A program made the translations under genes and the position numbers. A stretch of 64,000 nt of DNA. Source: DASQDN01 sp963825845 (GTDB lineage: Bacteria; Acidobacteriota; Terriglobia; Bryobacterales; Bryobacteraceae). Location: positions 192,562 through 256,561 of the forward strand of contig CAWGVL010000069.1 of NCBI GenBank assembly GCA_963825845.1. Reading direction: 5' to 3'. Shown piece by piece: positions 8,641-18,014 of the stretch. Position 1 is the first letter of the stretch, and each line of letters starts with the position of its first letter. Under the pieces are notes generated by a model. The model did not search any database. It saw nothing but the letters and a program-made list of their open reading frames with translations, and was not told where the DNA came from.

Positions 8641-10330
8641 AGGACGGGTATTTACGGAGCGGATCCCAGAGTGCGTGTACACCGATGGAGGCCAGCGGAG
8701 GTTCCCGCTGGCCACACGCCTTTTCGAGAAGTTCAAGCGCAGCTTCGTCCTCTCCCAACCCAACATGGATCACGGCCATCGAGCAGAAGGGAATGAATCG
8801 CTGCTCACCGAGCGCCTCCATTTCGGCCAGGAGCTTTCGGGCCTGATCCGGACGCCCCGCCATCGCATAGGTCTGGCCAAGCGCCCCGAGGACGTTCGGC
8901 TGATCTCCACACAAAGATCGAGCCTTCAGCAGGCACGCCAGCGCATCCTCAAAACGCTCCTGGAAGAAGAGGGACCTTCCAAGCGCGCTCCAGCCTTTGT
9001 AGAAATGGGGGTCGAAGTCGATGAGATCGCGATAGGCTTTCTCCGCGCGTTCGTAGTCGCGTTCGAGCAGATATACATAGCCGATGGATTCACGCAGAAC
9101 CGATGACAGCGGATCGAGTTCAATCGCCGTCTCCGCGGCGCGGTGGGCTTCAGCAAATCGGCCAAGCAGCGCGCAGTAGTCAAGCGAATACCAGTGGTAA
9201 ACCGTGGCGTAGCTCGGGTTCAATTCCATCGACCGCCGGTAATGCTCCCCCGCTGCAGCCCAATCCCAATCGTGGATCGAGGTCAGCAATGCAAGCGAAG
9301 CCTCGGCCTCGCCGAGACTCGGATCAATGGCAAGCGCGCGCCGTGCAGCCGTTCGAGCACACCCTATGACGCTGGATGGACAGTCAGCGGAATATTCGGC
9401 CAGCTGGATATAGGAGTCGGCCAGTCCCGCATAGCCCAACGCGAAGTCGGGCTCCAACGCCAAAGCAGCCTTGAAATGTTCCTCTGCCCTGCGAAGACCA
9501 TCCACGGTGCGCTTGTTCCAGTGATAGCGCCCGCGGAGATACAGGTTATAAACCTCCGGATTTGCTGTAGGTCTCCTGCAAACCCCAATGTGTGTCTGTA
9601 GGGCTCGGACTATGGCCAGGGAGATGTCTTGCTCAATATCCAGGACGTCAGCGATCTGGCGATCGTAGCTCTCCGACCAGATATATTCGCCGCTGGCCGT
9701 GTCGATTAACTGCGCTAACAATCGCACCCGGCCGTTGGCCGTGCGGAGCGTGCCCCGAAGCACGTAGGAAACTCCGAGTTGTCGCCCAATGGCATACACG
9801 TCATGGTCATTGGAGGTGAATCGTGCGGCGGACTGCCAGGCGACGACACGGAGACCGGTGGCCTTGGTCAGAGCATGGATGATCTCCTGCGTGATTCCCT
9901 CACACAGATAGTCGTGCTCGCTGTCTCTGCTGTTGTTCAGAATCGGCAGCACCGCGACACTTCGCGTTCGCTCGCGCGAGTCCTGCTCGGCCGAAGCCTG
10001 ACTTCCTGGATATCGGAAGGAGGGAACATAGGACCCCTTCGGAAGTTCTATAAGAATCTGCGATTCTTTCCCATTGGCTGCGTAAAACTCCTCGAGTTTC
10101 GCCCGCAGCCGGCGGGCCTCGACGCGCACGATGGGATCGACACGAGGATCGTAATCGGACCTTCTGTCGAAAACTTCGACACCCAGCAGGTATTCCTTGA
10201 CTTCTTCACCGCGGCCGTCCACGGCGCGCTCTACTACACAACGGAGGAATCGAGCCATGCGCTCGGAGTGTGCAAAGCCGGCGCTATGTAGAATTCGGTC
10301 GAGTTCCGCGCGAACCAGCCGCGGATCCAT
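8597..10330 (-). CDS. TolB-like/TPR protein with acidobacterial helical N-terminal domain
   Basis: A 577-residue protein. Residues 1-105 form a helical region ending in DPRVDPIVRVEARRLRAKLEEFY and ELPKGSYVP. This pattern often precedes regulators and adenylate-cyclase-like proteins in soil bacteria. Residues 125-245 resemble the TolB N-terminal/FlgO-like fold (SVAVLPILNN, DYLCEGITQEI, GVSYVLRGT). Residues 255-577 are TPR repeats. There is no transmembrane segment or kinase domain. AGGAG lies 6 bases before the ATG at 10330 and a perfect TATAAT lies upstream. Members of this architecture are usually regulatory or scaffold proteins. The exact role is unknown. Confidence 0.8.
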   Translation of the reverse strand: MDPRLVRAELDRILHSAGFAHSERMARFLRCVVERAVDGRGEEVKEYLLGVEVFDRRSDYDPRVDPIVRVEARRLRAKLEEFYAANGKESQILIELPKGSYVPSFRYPGSQASAEQDSRERTRSVAVLPILNNSRDSEHDYLCEGITQEIIHALTKATGLRVVAWQSAARFTSNDHDVYAIGRQLGVSYVLRGTLRTANGRVRLLAQLIDTASGEYIWSESYDRQIADVLDIEQDISLAIVRALQTHIGVCRRPTANPEVYNLYLRGRYHWNKRTVDGLRRAEEHFKAALALEPDFALGYAGLADSYIQLAEYSADCPSSVIGCARTAARRALAIDPSLGEAEASLALLTSIHDWDWAAAGEHYRRSMELNPSYATVYHWYSLDYCALLGRFAEAHRAAETAIELDPLSSVLRESIGYVYLLERDYERAEKAYRDLIDFDPHFYKGWSALGRSLFFQERFEDALACLLKARSLCGDQPNVLGALGQTYAMAGRPDQARKLLAEMEALGEQRFIPFCSMAVIHVGLGEDEAALELLEKACGQREPPLASIGVHALWDPLRKYPSFTVLLEKLGLGGLV

Positions 10331-10362
10331 GGAGTGCTCCTAAGGGGACAAGGGATTAGTTC

Positions 10363-10368
10363 ATTATA
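10363..10368 (-). promoter_or_regulatory. -10 element for the TolB/TPR gene
   Basis: On the minus strand the hexamer TATAAT matches the consensus exactly and lies 32 bases before the ATG at 10330. No good -35 box is seen at 17 bases. The surrounding 10-mer CCTATAATGA recurs exactly upstream of the M20 peptidase gene (minus strand, 22954-22963). Confidence 0.45.
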
Positions 10369-10470
10369 GGACGCCAATCACCCACAAACGTCACGGGATG
10401 AGCCGCACGGGTTCCCACACTACGCGTACTACAGATGACAAGGTTTGTAGTTGAAGAATGCTACTGCCGT

Positions 10471-10476
10471 TATAAT
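10471..10476 (+). promoter_or_regulatory. -10 element for the CsgG-like/kinase pair
   Basis: TATAAT is an exact consensus match 33 bases before the ATG at 10510. A TTGAAG at 10451-10456 could act as a -35, but the 14-base spacer is short. It fits a promoter for the CsgG-like gene and the kinase 40 bases beyond it. Confidence 0.45.
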
Positions 10477-10509
10477 AGATCGGTTGCAATCCGCCGAGAG
10501 GTAAACCAG

Positions 10510-11478
10510 ATGCGTACGCTGCTCACTACTTTTTCTATTTTTGCTGCTTCGACGGCCCTTTTTGCCGCCGATCAAAAGAAGTCGGTCGCTATCCTCAATT
10601 TCGATTATTCCACCGTCCAAAGTGGTGTCGCGGCAATCTTTGGAACCAATCAGGATGTCGGAAAAGGCATCGCCGATCTGCTCGTCGAAAAGCTCGTCAA
10701 ATCCGGTCAGTACCGTGTAATTGAGCGTAAGGCAATCGATAAGATTCTTGCCGAGCAGAACTTCTCCAACAGCGACCGTGCGGATTCGACTACGGCAGCA
10801 AAGATTGGACGGCTCATCGGAGCCGACGCAATCGTAATGGGCTCGATCACTCAATTCGGCCGGGATGATAAGAAAACCAATGTGGGTGGATCTGTTGTCG
10901 GAAGCCGTTTGAGCCGCTATGGCCTCGGCGGTGTCGGCGCAAGCAAAGCGAAGGCGGTTGTCGGTCTGAGCGCCCGTCTCGTCAGTGTAAATACCGGAGA
11001 AATCCTAGCCGTGGCCAGCGGTATGGGCGAATCCACCCGCTCGGGCACGAGTCTGATCGGCTCCGGCGGCGGACCAGGGGCAGCCGCCGCAGGCCTGGTG
11101 GACATGACGAGCACCAACTTCGCGGATACCGTCTTGGGCGAAGCTGTGAATGCGGCAACCGATAAGTTGACCTCCGAACTCAACGCGAATGCTTCCCGCC
11201 TGCCGACCACAACCATAAGCCTCAACGGCTTAGTTGCCGATGTATCGGGTAACAGCTTGGTACTGAATATCGGAAGCAAGTCCGGCGTGAAAGTCGGTGA
11301 CAAGCTGTCCGTGTCGCGTGTCGGGCGCGAAATCCGCGATCCTGCGACCGGCAAGATCATCCGCCGCGTCGAAGACCGTCTCGGAGAAATCACCATCACC
11401 GAAGTGGATGAATCCTCCGCCGTCGGTACTTACTCCGGCACGGGAGCCGTGAAAGTCGGCGACAGCGTTAGGAATTGA
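10510..11478 (+). CDS. CsgG-family secreted protein
   Basis: A 322-residue protein when started at the ATG at 10510. This start has GAGAGG upstream and a clean signal peptide (MRTLLTTFSIFAASTALFA). A longer in-frame start at 10435 would bury that signal. Residues about 25-210 match the CsgG/FlgO-like fold: SVAILNFDYS, VGKGIADLLVEKLV, YRVIERKAIDKILAEQ, GADAIVMGSITQFG. No lipobox Cys is present, unlike E. coli CsgG, so it may be soluble in the periplasm rather than a secretion pore. Residues 235-322 form a beta-rich C-terminal domain with V.VGDKLSVSR and VKVGDSVRN repeats. It is followed after 40 bases by a receptor-like kinase, probably in one transcript. Confidence 0.8.
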   Translation: MRTLLTTFSIFAASTALFAADQKKSVAILNFDYSTVQSGVAAIFGTNQDVGKGIADLLVEKLVKSGQYRVIERKAIDKILAEQNFSNSDRADSTTAAKIGRLIGADAIVMGSITQFGRDDKKTNVGGSVVGSRLSRYGLGGVGASKAKAVVGLSARLVSVNTGEILAVASGMGESTRSGTSLIGSGGGPGAAAAGLVDMTSTNFADTVLGEAVNAATDKLTSELNANASRLPTTTISLNGLVADVSGNSLVLNIGSKSGVKVGDKLSVSRVGREIRDPATGKIIRRVEDRLGEITITEVDESSAVGTYSGTGAVKVGDSVRN

Positions 11479-11518
11479 TGTCCACCCAGGAACGGAGTTC
11501 AGGTTAAGGAGCCTCATC

Positions 11519-13157
11519 GTGGCCTACAACATCGGCGACCGGGTCGGCGATTACGAAATCATTGACGTTCTCGGCGCCGGCGGCATGGGGAAGGTCTACA
11601 AGGTTCGAAACATCATCTCTGAACGCTTTGAGGCCATGAAGGTGCTGTTGCCCAACCTGGCGACAGACCCGGATCTGGCTGACCGCTTCATGCGCGAAAT
11701 CAAGGTGCAGGCCAGTCTCCAGCACCAGAACATTGCGGCTCTCCATACGGCTCTGCGCTTGAACAATCAGCTTCTGATGCTGATTGAGTTTGTCGAAGGA
11801 TCAACGATCGAATCCGTGCTGCGCCAAGGGCCCATTCCCGTGCCAAAAGCGGTCGATTACATCAAGCAGGTGCTGCTTGCCCTGCAGTACGCGCATTCGC
11901 ACGGCGTAGTTCACCGGGACATCAAACCCGCCAATATGATGCTGACGCCGTCCGGGGTCGTGAAGCTCATGGATTTCGGCATCGCCAAACTCAGTGAAGA
12001 TCGCCGGCTCACACAGACGGGCCGGACGGTCGGGTCGCTGTACTATATGTCGCCCGAGCAGATCCAGGGCGCCGTCGACCTCGGTCCACGTGCAGACCTT
12101 TATTCTCTCGGTGTGTCTTTGTACGAGATGGTGACGCGCACGCGGCCGTTCCAGGGCGACAGCGATTACTCGATCATGGCGGCGCATCTGAATTCTCAGC
12201 CGGTGCCGCCGATCCAGGTTGATCCCACTCTGCCTTCAGTGTTGAGCGACATCATCCTGATGGCGATCGCGAAGGACGCGGATCATCGTTTTCAGACGGC
12301 AGACGCATTTCGAAAGGCGCTGGAGAGCGTTGAGACTCAGTTCCGGAGCGCGGGCAGTATCACAAAGGTGATCGACGGCCCGATGCCTTCCGGTACCACT
12401 GCTCCGCTAAAGCCGGCGACACCCCCACCACCAGCTGCGGCTCAGCCCGTTCCCGCCGAGAAGAGTAGTCGCCGCGGGCTCTATATGGCGATCGGTTCTC
12501 TCGTGACAGTCGGCGTGCTGGCCGTCGCGGCTTTGCAGGGCCCCAAGTGGTTCCGTGGCAGCGAGGCCGCAAGTGTGACGCCGCCACCCCAGCAGCAACA
12601 ACAGGCTCAGACAATTGAAACTCAGCCCTTGCAGACGCAGCCTCAGCAGCAGGCGCCCCCCGAGCAAACGACACCGGCCGTAACCTCTACCCCTCCGCCG
12701 GTCACTGCGTCACCCGATGCAAAGGGAACCGAACGGATGCCGCGTACCGTAGCTCAGAATATCCCGACCCCGCAGGCGCCACCGGCGCAGGCCCAACCGG
12801 TTCAGTCGACGCCCGACACAACAAAATCCGCCACCCCAGCAGGCGCAGACGGCAACACCGCAAACACCCGAGGTCGATCCGGCGAAAGTGAATGCGCTTC
12901 GGGAACTCCGCGAACACATGATGATGCTGGGGAGCCGCGCAAACTCCGCGCGAGCCACATTGACCCGCATGAAGGCAGAGCAGGCGCGGCAGGGACTCGG
13001 CATGCGAGGCGATATCCTGACGGCCGAGCAGCGGATGGAGAACTACATGGATGACGCCGAGGCAGCGTTGCGTGCCGGTGATCCCGAACGCGCTAAGAAG
13101 GCCTTGCAAACCGCGGAACGCGAGATCGATAAAATCGATTCGTTCCTTGGCCGTTAG
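11519..13157 (+). CDS. Transmembrane Ser/Thr protein kinase (PknB-type), frameshifted near the 3' end
   Basis: The GTG start at 11519 has AAGGAG upstream. The kinase domain (about residues 10-275) is complete: glycine loop GAGGMGKVYK, catalytic Lys in FEAMKVL, HRDIKPANMM, MDFGIAK and MSPEQIQG. A Pro/Gly linker, one transmembrane helix (about 320-340) and an extracytoplasmic Pro/Gln-rich region follow. Between about 12823 and 12837 (AAAA and CCCC runs) the frame must change by one base. The downstream frame then reads on as Q/T/P-rich sequence into a helical domain of about 85 residues (ALRELREHMMMLGS ... EIDKIDSFLGR) ending at 13157. Read without the shift, the tail is low-complexity nonsense ending at 13054. 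It overlaps the convergent PLP-enzyme gene by 4 bases. Confidence 0.85.
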
Positions 13158-14332
13158 CCAATCGCCTGCTCCAGATCGGCGATGATGTCGTCAATCGATT
13201 CGATCCCTACCGAAATGCGAATCAGGCTATCCCGGATACCGAGCCGTTCACGCTGCTTCGGCGTGATGTCGCGATGGGAACTGATGGCCGGGTATAACGC
13301 CAGGGTATGAACGTCACCCAAAGACGTGCCCCGAACGATCATCTTCATGCGATCCATGCACGCGAACACTTCCGTCTTCCCGGCATCTTTCAGGTCGAAG
13401 CTGACCATCGCTCCATAGAGGTCCTTCGGAAGCAGACGTGAAACCGTCTCCGCATCGGCATGCTTCGGATCACCCGGATAATGCACGCGGGATACTTTCG
13501 GATGAGACGCAAGCCAGTTCGCGAGACGGCAAGCGTTGCGGCATTGACGTTCCATACGAAGCGGGAATGTCTTAATCCCGCGCATGGTCATATACGATTC
13601 GAACGGACCAAGCACCGGACCATAGATCCTGCCCATCCCGCGGATCATCTGGATGTGATCCTCATCAGCGGTGATGGAGCCGCCGAGCACATCGCCGTGA
13701 CCTGACAGATACTTCGTCAAGCTATGCACCGTCATGTGAGCGCCTAGCTCCAATGGCCGAAGGAGCAGCGGCGTAGCGAATGTATTGTCGACAATGAACG
13801 CCGCCCCGACCCGCCGGGCCATTTCCGCAATCTTATCGATCTGTCCGACACGAAGCAGCGGATTCGAGATCGTTTCCATCACGATACATCCCGGCTTCTG
13901 CTCTTCGATCGCAGCTTGCACCGCGTCAACATCGCAGATATCCACGAAGTTCGTTTCAACCCCGAACGGCTCGAGTACCTGCGTCAACAGCTTCACCGTG
14001 GCGCCGTAAATCGCATTGGCCGCCAGCACAGACTTCCGCCGGTCCATCAGCGCGGTCGTCACTGCCACATGCAGGGCCGTCATGCCCGAAGAGCAGGCCA
14101 GCGTTCCGGCGCCACTCTCGAGCGATGTCAGGAGTTCTTCAAGAGCGTCGTTCGTCGGGTTGCCATATCGCGAGTACGACTGACCTTCGATTTCCTCCCC
14201 GAAGACCTTGTCCAACTGATCCGTTGTGTCGTAGAAGAACGTTGTGGCCGTATAGATCGGCGTGGATGACGGGACACTCTCGCCCGGCTTCTTGCGGTCG
14301 CCGACGTGCACAGCTTTGGATTCGATCTTCAT
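13154..14332 (-). CDS. Cys/Met-metabolism PLP-dependent enzyme (trans-sulfuration family)
   Basis: A 392-residue enzyme of the cystathionine gamma-synthase/beta- or gamma-lyase fold. Visible signatures are YSRYGNPT, ACSSGMTA, the IVDNTFATP Asp that contacts the PLP ring nitrogen, and SLTKYLSGHGD with the Schiff-base Lys. Members catalyse gamma-replacement or elimination on cystathionine, homocysteine or O-acyl-homoserine. The exact reaction cannot be told from motifs. The start overlaps the stop of the upstream cysS (ATGA-type overlap), so both are co-transcribed, which fits a cysteine-related job. Confidence 0.9.
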   Translation of the reverse strand: MKIESKAVHVGDRKKPGESVPSSTPIYTATTFFYDTTDQLDKVFGEEIEGQSYSRYGNPTNDALEELLTSLESGAGTLACSSGMTALHVAVTTALMDRRKSVLAANAIYGATVKLLTQVLEPFGVETNFVDICDVDAVQAAIEEQKPGCIVMETISNPLLRVGQIDKIAEMARRVGAAFIVDNTFATPLLLRPLELGAHMTVHSLTKYLSGHGDVLGGSITADEDHIQMIRGMGRIYGPVLGPFESYMTMRGIKTFPLRMERQCRNACRLANWLASHPKVSRVHYPGDPKHADAETVSRLLPKDLYGAMVSFDLKDAGKTEVFACMDRMKMIVRGTSLGDVHTLALYPAISSHRDITPKQRERLGIRDSLIRISVGIESIDDIIADLEQAIG

Positions 14333-15723
14333 TTCCGCTTCCAGCGCACCCCTTCCTTAGTGTCCTCGATGACGACACCCCGGTTCAGCAGTTCCGCCCG
14401 GATCTCGTCGGACCGTTTGAAGTCTTTCGCCTTCCGAGCCTGGTTTCGCTCGGCGATCAGTTCGTCGATCTCCGATTCCGCAATGCTCCCTTCTTCGACG
14501 GACGGTCGGAGAACATCGAAAATCGAATCGAACCTGTGGAACAGTGTGCGCGCTCCTGCAAGGTTCGCCGCCTTGAACTCACCCGCATCCATCGAGGAGT
14601 TCGTTTCGCGAGTGTACTCGAAGATCGCCGCAAGCGCTTCCGCTGTATTAAGGTCCTCATCCAGGCTCGCTTCGAATCTCTCCAAGGCGGCCTTCGATCT
14701 TGCGTCGATCGCTTCGTTCTCGCCAGCCGCAAACTTATCCGTCTCCAGCCGAAGATTGAACGAGCGCAGGCGATCGATCGACGTCGCCGACGCCTTCAAT
14801 CCATCGAACGTGAAGTTCAGCTTATTGCGGTACGGTACCGATGCGAGCAGATACCGAATCGCTTCCGGTTTGTATCCCTTGTCCAGCAGATCGCGAAGCG
14901 TGAAGAAGTTTCCCAATGACTTCGACATCTTCTGCCCTTCGACAATGAGGTGCTCTGAATGCAGCCAGAAGCGGGCGAACTGCTTTCCCGTCAACGCCTC
15001 CGACTGTGCGATTTCATTCTCATGATGAGGAAACGTGAGATCGATCCCGCCCGCATGAATATCGAGCGTCTCCCCCAGGTACTTCATCGCCATGACGGAG
15101 CACTCGATGTGCCAACCGGGACGACCGTCTCCCATGGGTGCTTCCCAGCTCGGCTCATCGTCCTTCTTCGCCTTCCACAGCACGAAATCGCGAGCGTCGG
15201 CCTTGTCATACTCGTCTACATCGACCCTGGCGCCCGCGCGCATCCCGCTGACGTCAAGTTTCGATAGCTTTCCGTATTCGGGAAACTTCGAGATGCGGTA
15301 ATACACTGAACCATCGCTCGAGTACGTGAAGCCCTTTTCACTCAGCTTCTCTACGGCTTCCACCATCTCCGGGATATGTTCGGTGGCACGCACCAGCCGC
15401 TCCGGCCGTTCCAGCCGCAACTTGGCGCAATCCTCCAGGAACGCGTCTTCGTACTTCGCCGTGTACTCCCGGAGTGTCTTCCGTTCCTGCATGGCGCTGC
15501 GGATGATTTTGTCCTCGACATCCGTGATGTTCATCACGTGGTTCAGAACGAAGCCACGAGCCTTCAACCACCTTCGCATTACATCCTGGAAAGTGAAGGT
15601 TCGAAGGTTGCCGATATGGACATAATTATAGACGGTAGGTCCGCACGTATACATGCGGATCGTGTTGCCGTCCATAGGGATAAACTCTTCCACTTGTTGT
15701 GTCAGAGTGTTATAGAAGCGCAC
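14329..15723 (-). CDS. cysS: Cysteinyl-tRNA synthetase
   Basis: A 464-residue class I aminoacyl-tRNA synthetase that charges tRNA-Cys with cysteine in the cytoplasm. The N-terminal Rossmann fold has TCGPTVYNYVHIGN with the HIGH-like HIGN at residues 36-39, and the zinc-site Cys of TCGP is present. KMSKSLGNFF near residue 268 is the KMSKS loop, and DIHAGGIDLTFPHHENE is the usual CysS block. A helical DALR-type anticodon region follows. The length is normal and the frame is intact. It is upstream of, and overlaps by 4 bases, the Cys/Met PLP enzyme gene. Confidence 0.97.
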   Translation of the reverse strand: MRFYNTLTQQVEEFIPMDGNTIRMYTCGPTVYNYVHIGNLRTFTFQDVMRRWLKARGFVLNHVMNITDVEDKIIRSAMQERKTLREYTAKYEDAFLEDCAKLRLERPERLVRATEHIPEMVEAVEKLSEKGFTYSSDGSVYYRISKFPEYGKLSKLDVSGMRAGARVDVDEYDKADARDFVLWKAKKDDEPSWEAPMGDGRPGWHIECSVMAMKYLGETLDIHAGGIDLTFPHHENEIAQSEALTGKQFARFWLHSEHLIVEGQKMSKSLGNFFTLRDLLDKGYKPEAIRYLLASVPYRNKLNFTFDGLKASATSIDRLRSFNLRLETDKFAAGENEAIDARSKAALERFEASLDEDLNTAEALAAIFEYTRETNSSMDAGEFKAANLAGARTLFHRFDSIFDVLRPSVEEGSIAESEIDELIAERNQARKAKDFKRSDEIRAELLNRGVVIEDTKEGVRWKRK

Positions 15724-15785
15724 GAAATCATCTTAGCCTGCCGCCCGCCTGCGCCCTCGTTATATGATTGAAGCGGATTTCCAGC

Positions 15786-16604
15786 ATGAGAGCACTACGG
15801 CATACCGCATTCCTCCTGGCAGCGATTTTCCTCGCCCTGCCGGCGGGCGCTCAAGTCAAACGCAAGAAGATCCTGGCGATCGGAGAAGTCAAGGGATATC
15901 AACACGATTCCGTCTCACACGCGCTCGCGTCTTTCGAACGCTGGGGCAAAGAGACCGACCTCTGGGACACGTATATCCGCACCGATACACAGCTGATTAC
16001 CAAGAAAAAGCTGGAGGGGAACGCCAAGAACCTGGACTATTTCGACGCAGTGATCTTTTACACTACCGGCGAACTGCCGCTGGATGACGAGCAGAAAGCA
16101 TCTCTGCTGTCGTTCGTCCGGACAGAAGGCAAGGGCTTCATCGGCGTCCACTCGGCGGCCGACACTCTGTATAAATGGCCGGAGTATGGCGACATGATCG
16201 GCGGCTGGTTTGACCAGCACCCCTGGAATACGTTCCTCGCGCCGATCATTGTCGAAGACAAAGGCCACCCTACGACGGCGCATCTGCCGAAAGAAATGGT
16301 TATTCTTGACGAGATCTACCAGTTCAAGAACTACTCGCGCGACAAGGTCCGAGTTCTAATGCGGCTCGATGAGAAGAAACTGGACCTGAAGAACAAGAAC
16401 GTCCACCGCACGGACGGGGACTTCGCCGTCACATGGGTGAAGAACTACGGCAAGGGACGAGTGTTCTACTCGACGCTTGGGCACCGCGAAGAAGTATACG
16501 ACATGCCCGAGATCAAGAAGATGTACATCGAAGCCGTTAAGTGGGTGTTAGGTATGACCGAAGGCGCCACGACGCCGCACGCCAAACCCTCCGCAACCGA
16601 CTAA
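15786..16604 (+). CDS. Secreted ThuA-like protein
   Basis: A 272-residue protein from the ATG at 15786. The N-terminus is a Sec signal (hydrophobic core, LPAGAQ cleavage region). An in-frame TTG at 15768 would add six residues and is less likely. The body is a ThuA domain (class I glutamine-amidotransferase-like fold): KKILAIGEVKGYQHDS, DAVIFYTTGELPLDD, KGFIGVHSAADTLY, GGWFDQHPW, GKGRVFYSTLGH. ThuA proteins occur in trehalose and sugar utilisation loci. The secreted form is common in Planctomycetes and Acidobacteriota, and its substrate is unknown. It lies divergent from cysS and convergent with the M16 peptidase gene. Confidence 0.88.
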   Translation: MRALRHTAFLLAAIFLALPAGAQVKRKKILAIGEVKGYQHDSVSHALASFERWGKETDLWDTYIRTDTQLITKKKLEGNAKNLDYFDAVIFYTTGELPLDDEQKASLLSFVRTEGKGFIGVHSAADTLYKWPEYGDMIGGWFDQHPWNTFLAPIIVEDKGHPTTAHLPKEMVILDEIYQFKNYSRDKVRVLMRLDEKKLDLKNKNVHRTDGDFAVTWVKNYGKGRVFYSTLGHREEVYDMPEIKKMYIEAVKWVLGMTEGATTPHAKPSATD

Positions 16605-16635
16605 GAATCGCGACGCTCAGGACGCGACCTTCGGC

Positions 16636-17922
16636 TTATACCACCAACTCTGCCGGCGCGAGTTCAATCCCGGAAACGCGTCCCAGTCCGGTGACACCCA
16701 CCTGCTTACCAGAGAAGAAATCATTCGCGATCATCTGCACTTGCGCAGCGTCAACGCGTTCGATGCCTTCCATCATCTCGTCGACACTCTGGAACCTTCC
16801 AAAGAACAGTTCCTGCCGTGCAAGATTCGACATTCTTGCCGAAGTCGATTCGATGCTCAGCGCGAGGCTCCCTTTCAGGTGATCCTTCGCACGCCGCAGT
16901 TCCTCCGCCGGAACCTCTTCCGTGCACATCTGGCGGAACTCGTCCACCACCATAAGAATGACCTTCTTCAGGTTCTCGGGGGATGTACCGGCATACACGG
17001 CGAGGCATCCCGAGTCGCGGTACAGATTCAACTCAGAGAACACCGAGTAGGCGAGGCCGTGCTTCTCGCGCACGTTCTGGAACAGCCGGGAACTCATGCC
17101 CCCACCGAGAATCGTGCTCAGCACGTATGTCCCATAACGGCGCTCGTCCGCGATCGGGTAAGCCGGCACACCCATGCACAAGTGCGCCTGCTCGAGTGAT
17201 CGCTTATTTTTGAGAATCAGAGGAGCTTGCGGCGAGGGCGACTTCTCCGCCTGCATCGCGGCGGTCGAAGGCAGATGGCCGAAGTATTGCAACGCAAGTT
17301 CCACAATTCGGCTGTGCGCCAGATGCCCGGCGGCTGTGATTACGATATTCGCGGATGTATAAACCTCGTCATAATACCCGCGAATCGTCTCCTGATTGAA
17401 GCTTTCGATAGACGCTTTCGTGCCTAATATCGAGCGTCCGAGCGAATGACTCTTCCAAAACCTACTGAAGAATGTCTCGTGGACCAGATACTCCGGGTTA
17501 TCCACTTCCATCTTCAGTTCTTCCAAAATGACGCCCTTTTCTTTCGCGATGTCCTCCGCATCGAAGCGAGGATTCAGCACCAGGTCGGCAAGAAGGTCGA
17601 ACGCCGCTGGCAGGTGCTCATCCAGCACCTTGATGTTATAGCTGACCAACTCCTTCGCAGTGTAGGCATCGAGATTTCCGCCGGTCGAGTCGGCCTCGCG
17701 GGCGATTTCTTCGGCTGAACGCTTTCCCGTGCCCTTGAACAGCATGTGCTCAATAAAATGGGAGATGCCGTTTTGTGGCACCGTTTCCCTGCGAGCACCG
17801 GTGCCGATCCACACGCCGATACTTACGGATCGGACGTGCGGAACGGTTTCGGTGATGATTCTGATGCCGTTCGGCAGGGACGTTCTACTGACGTCTCGGA
17901 GGTTCGTTACAGATGATGCCAT
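16636..17922 (-). CDS. M16-family zinc metallopeptidase (mitochondrial processing peptidase-like)
   Basis: A 428-residue pitrilysin-family peptidase. The inverted zinc motif HxxEH appears as HFIEHMLFKGT near residue 57, with the downstream Glu in the NLDAYTAKELVSY region. Substrate-binding features of the C-terminal M16 domain are present (GVPAYP.ADERRYGTYVLSTILGGGMSSRLFQNVREKHGLAYSV split along residues 245-290). No signal peptide is evident, so it is probably cytoplasmic. Single-gene M16 peptidases of this size degrade peptides or process small proteins. It stands alone, convergent with the ThuA gene and divergent from the beta-barrel gene. Confidence 0.92.
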   Translation of the reverse strand: MASSVTNLRDVSRTSLPNGIRIITETVPHVRSVSIGVWIGTGARRETVPQNGISHFIEHMLFKGTGKRSAEEIAREADSTGGNLDAYTAKELVSYNIKVLDEHLPAAFDLLADLVLNPRFDAEDIAKEKGVILEELKMEVDNPEYLVHETFFSRFWKSHSLGRSILGTKASIESFNQETIRGYYDEVYTSANIVITAAGHLAHSRIVELALQYFGHLPSTAAMQAEKSPSPQAPLILKNKRSLEQAHLCMGVPAYPIADERRYGTYVLSTILGGGMSSRLFQNVREKHGLAYSVFSELNLYRDSGCLAVYAGTSPENLKKVILMVVDEFRQMCTEEVPAEELRRAKDHLKGSLALSIESTSARMSNLARQELFFGRFQSVDEMMEGIERVDAAQVQMIANDFFSGKQVGVTGLGRVSGIELAPAELVV

Positions 17923-18014
17923 CGGGGAAAAGAGGAATGTAAGTCTTTAGTTTAGCAGGGTGGGCTGCCCCTCTCGCTGTAACTGACCCGGCGACCGGTA
18001 CGTCCGTGGGGCGT

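Noticed and set aside
12590..12720. Q/P-rich low-complexity stretch as a DNA repeat element
   Set aside because: It encodes the extracytoplasmic linker of the kinase. The repeats are codon-level, not an independent element.
14125..15025. Two long plus-strand frames of 240-264 residues
   Set aside because: Antisense to cysS and the PLP enzyme, both certain genes.
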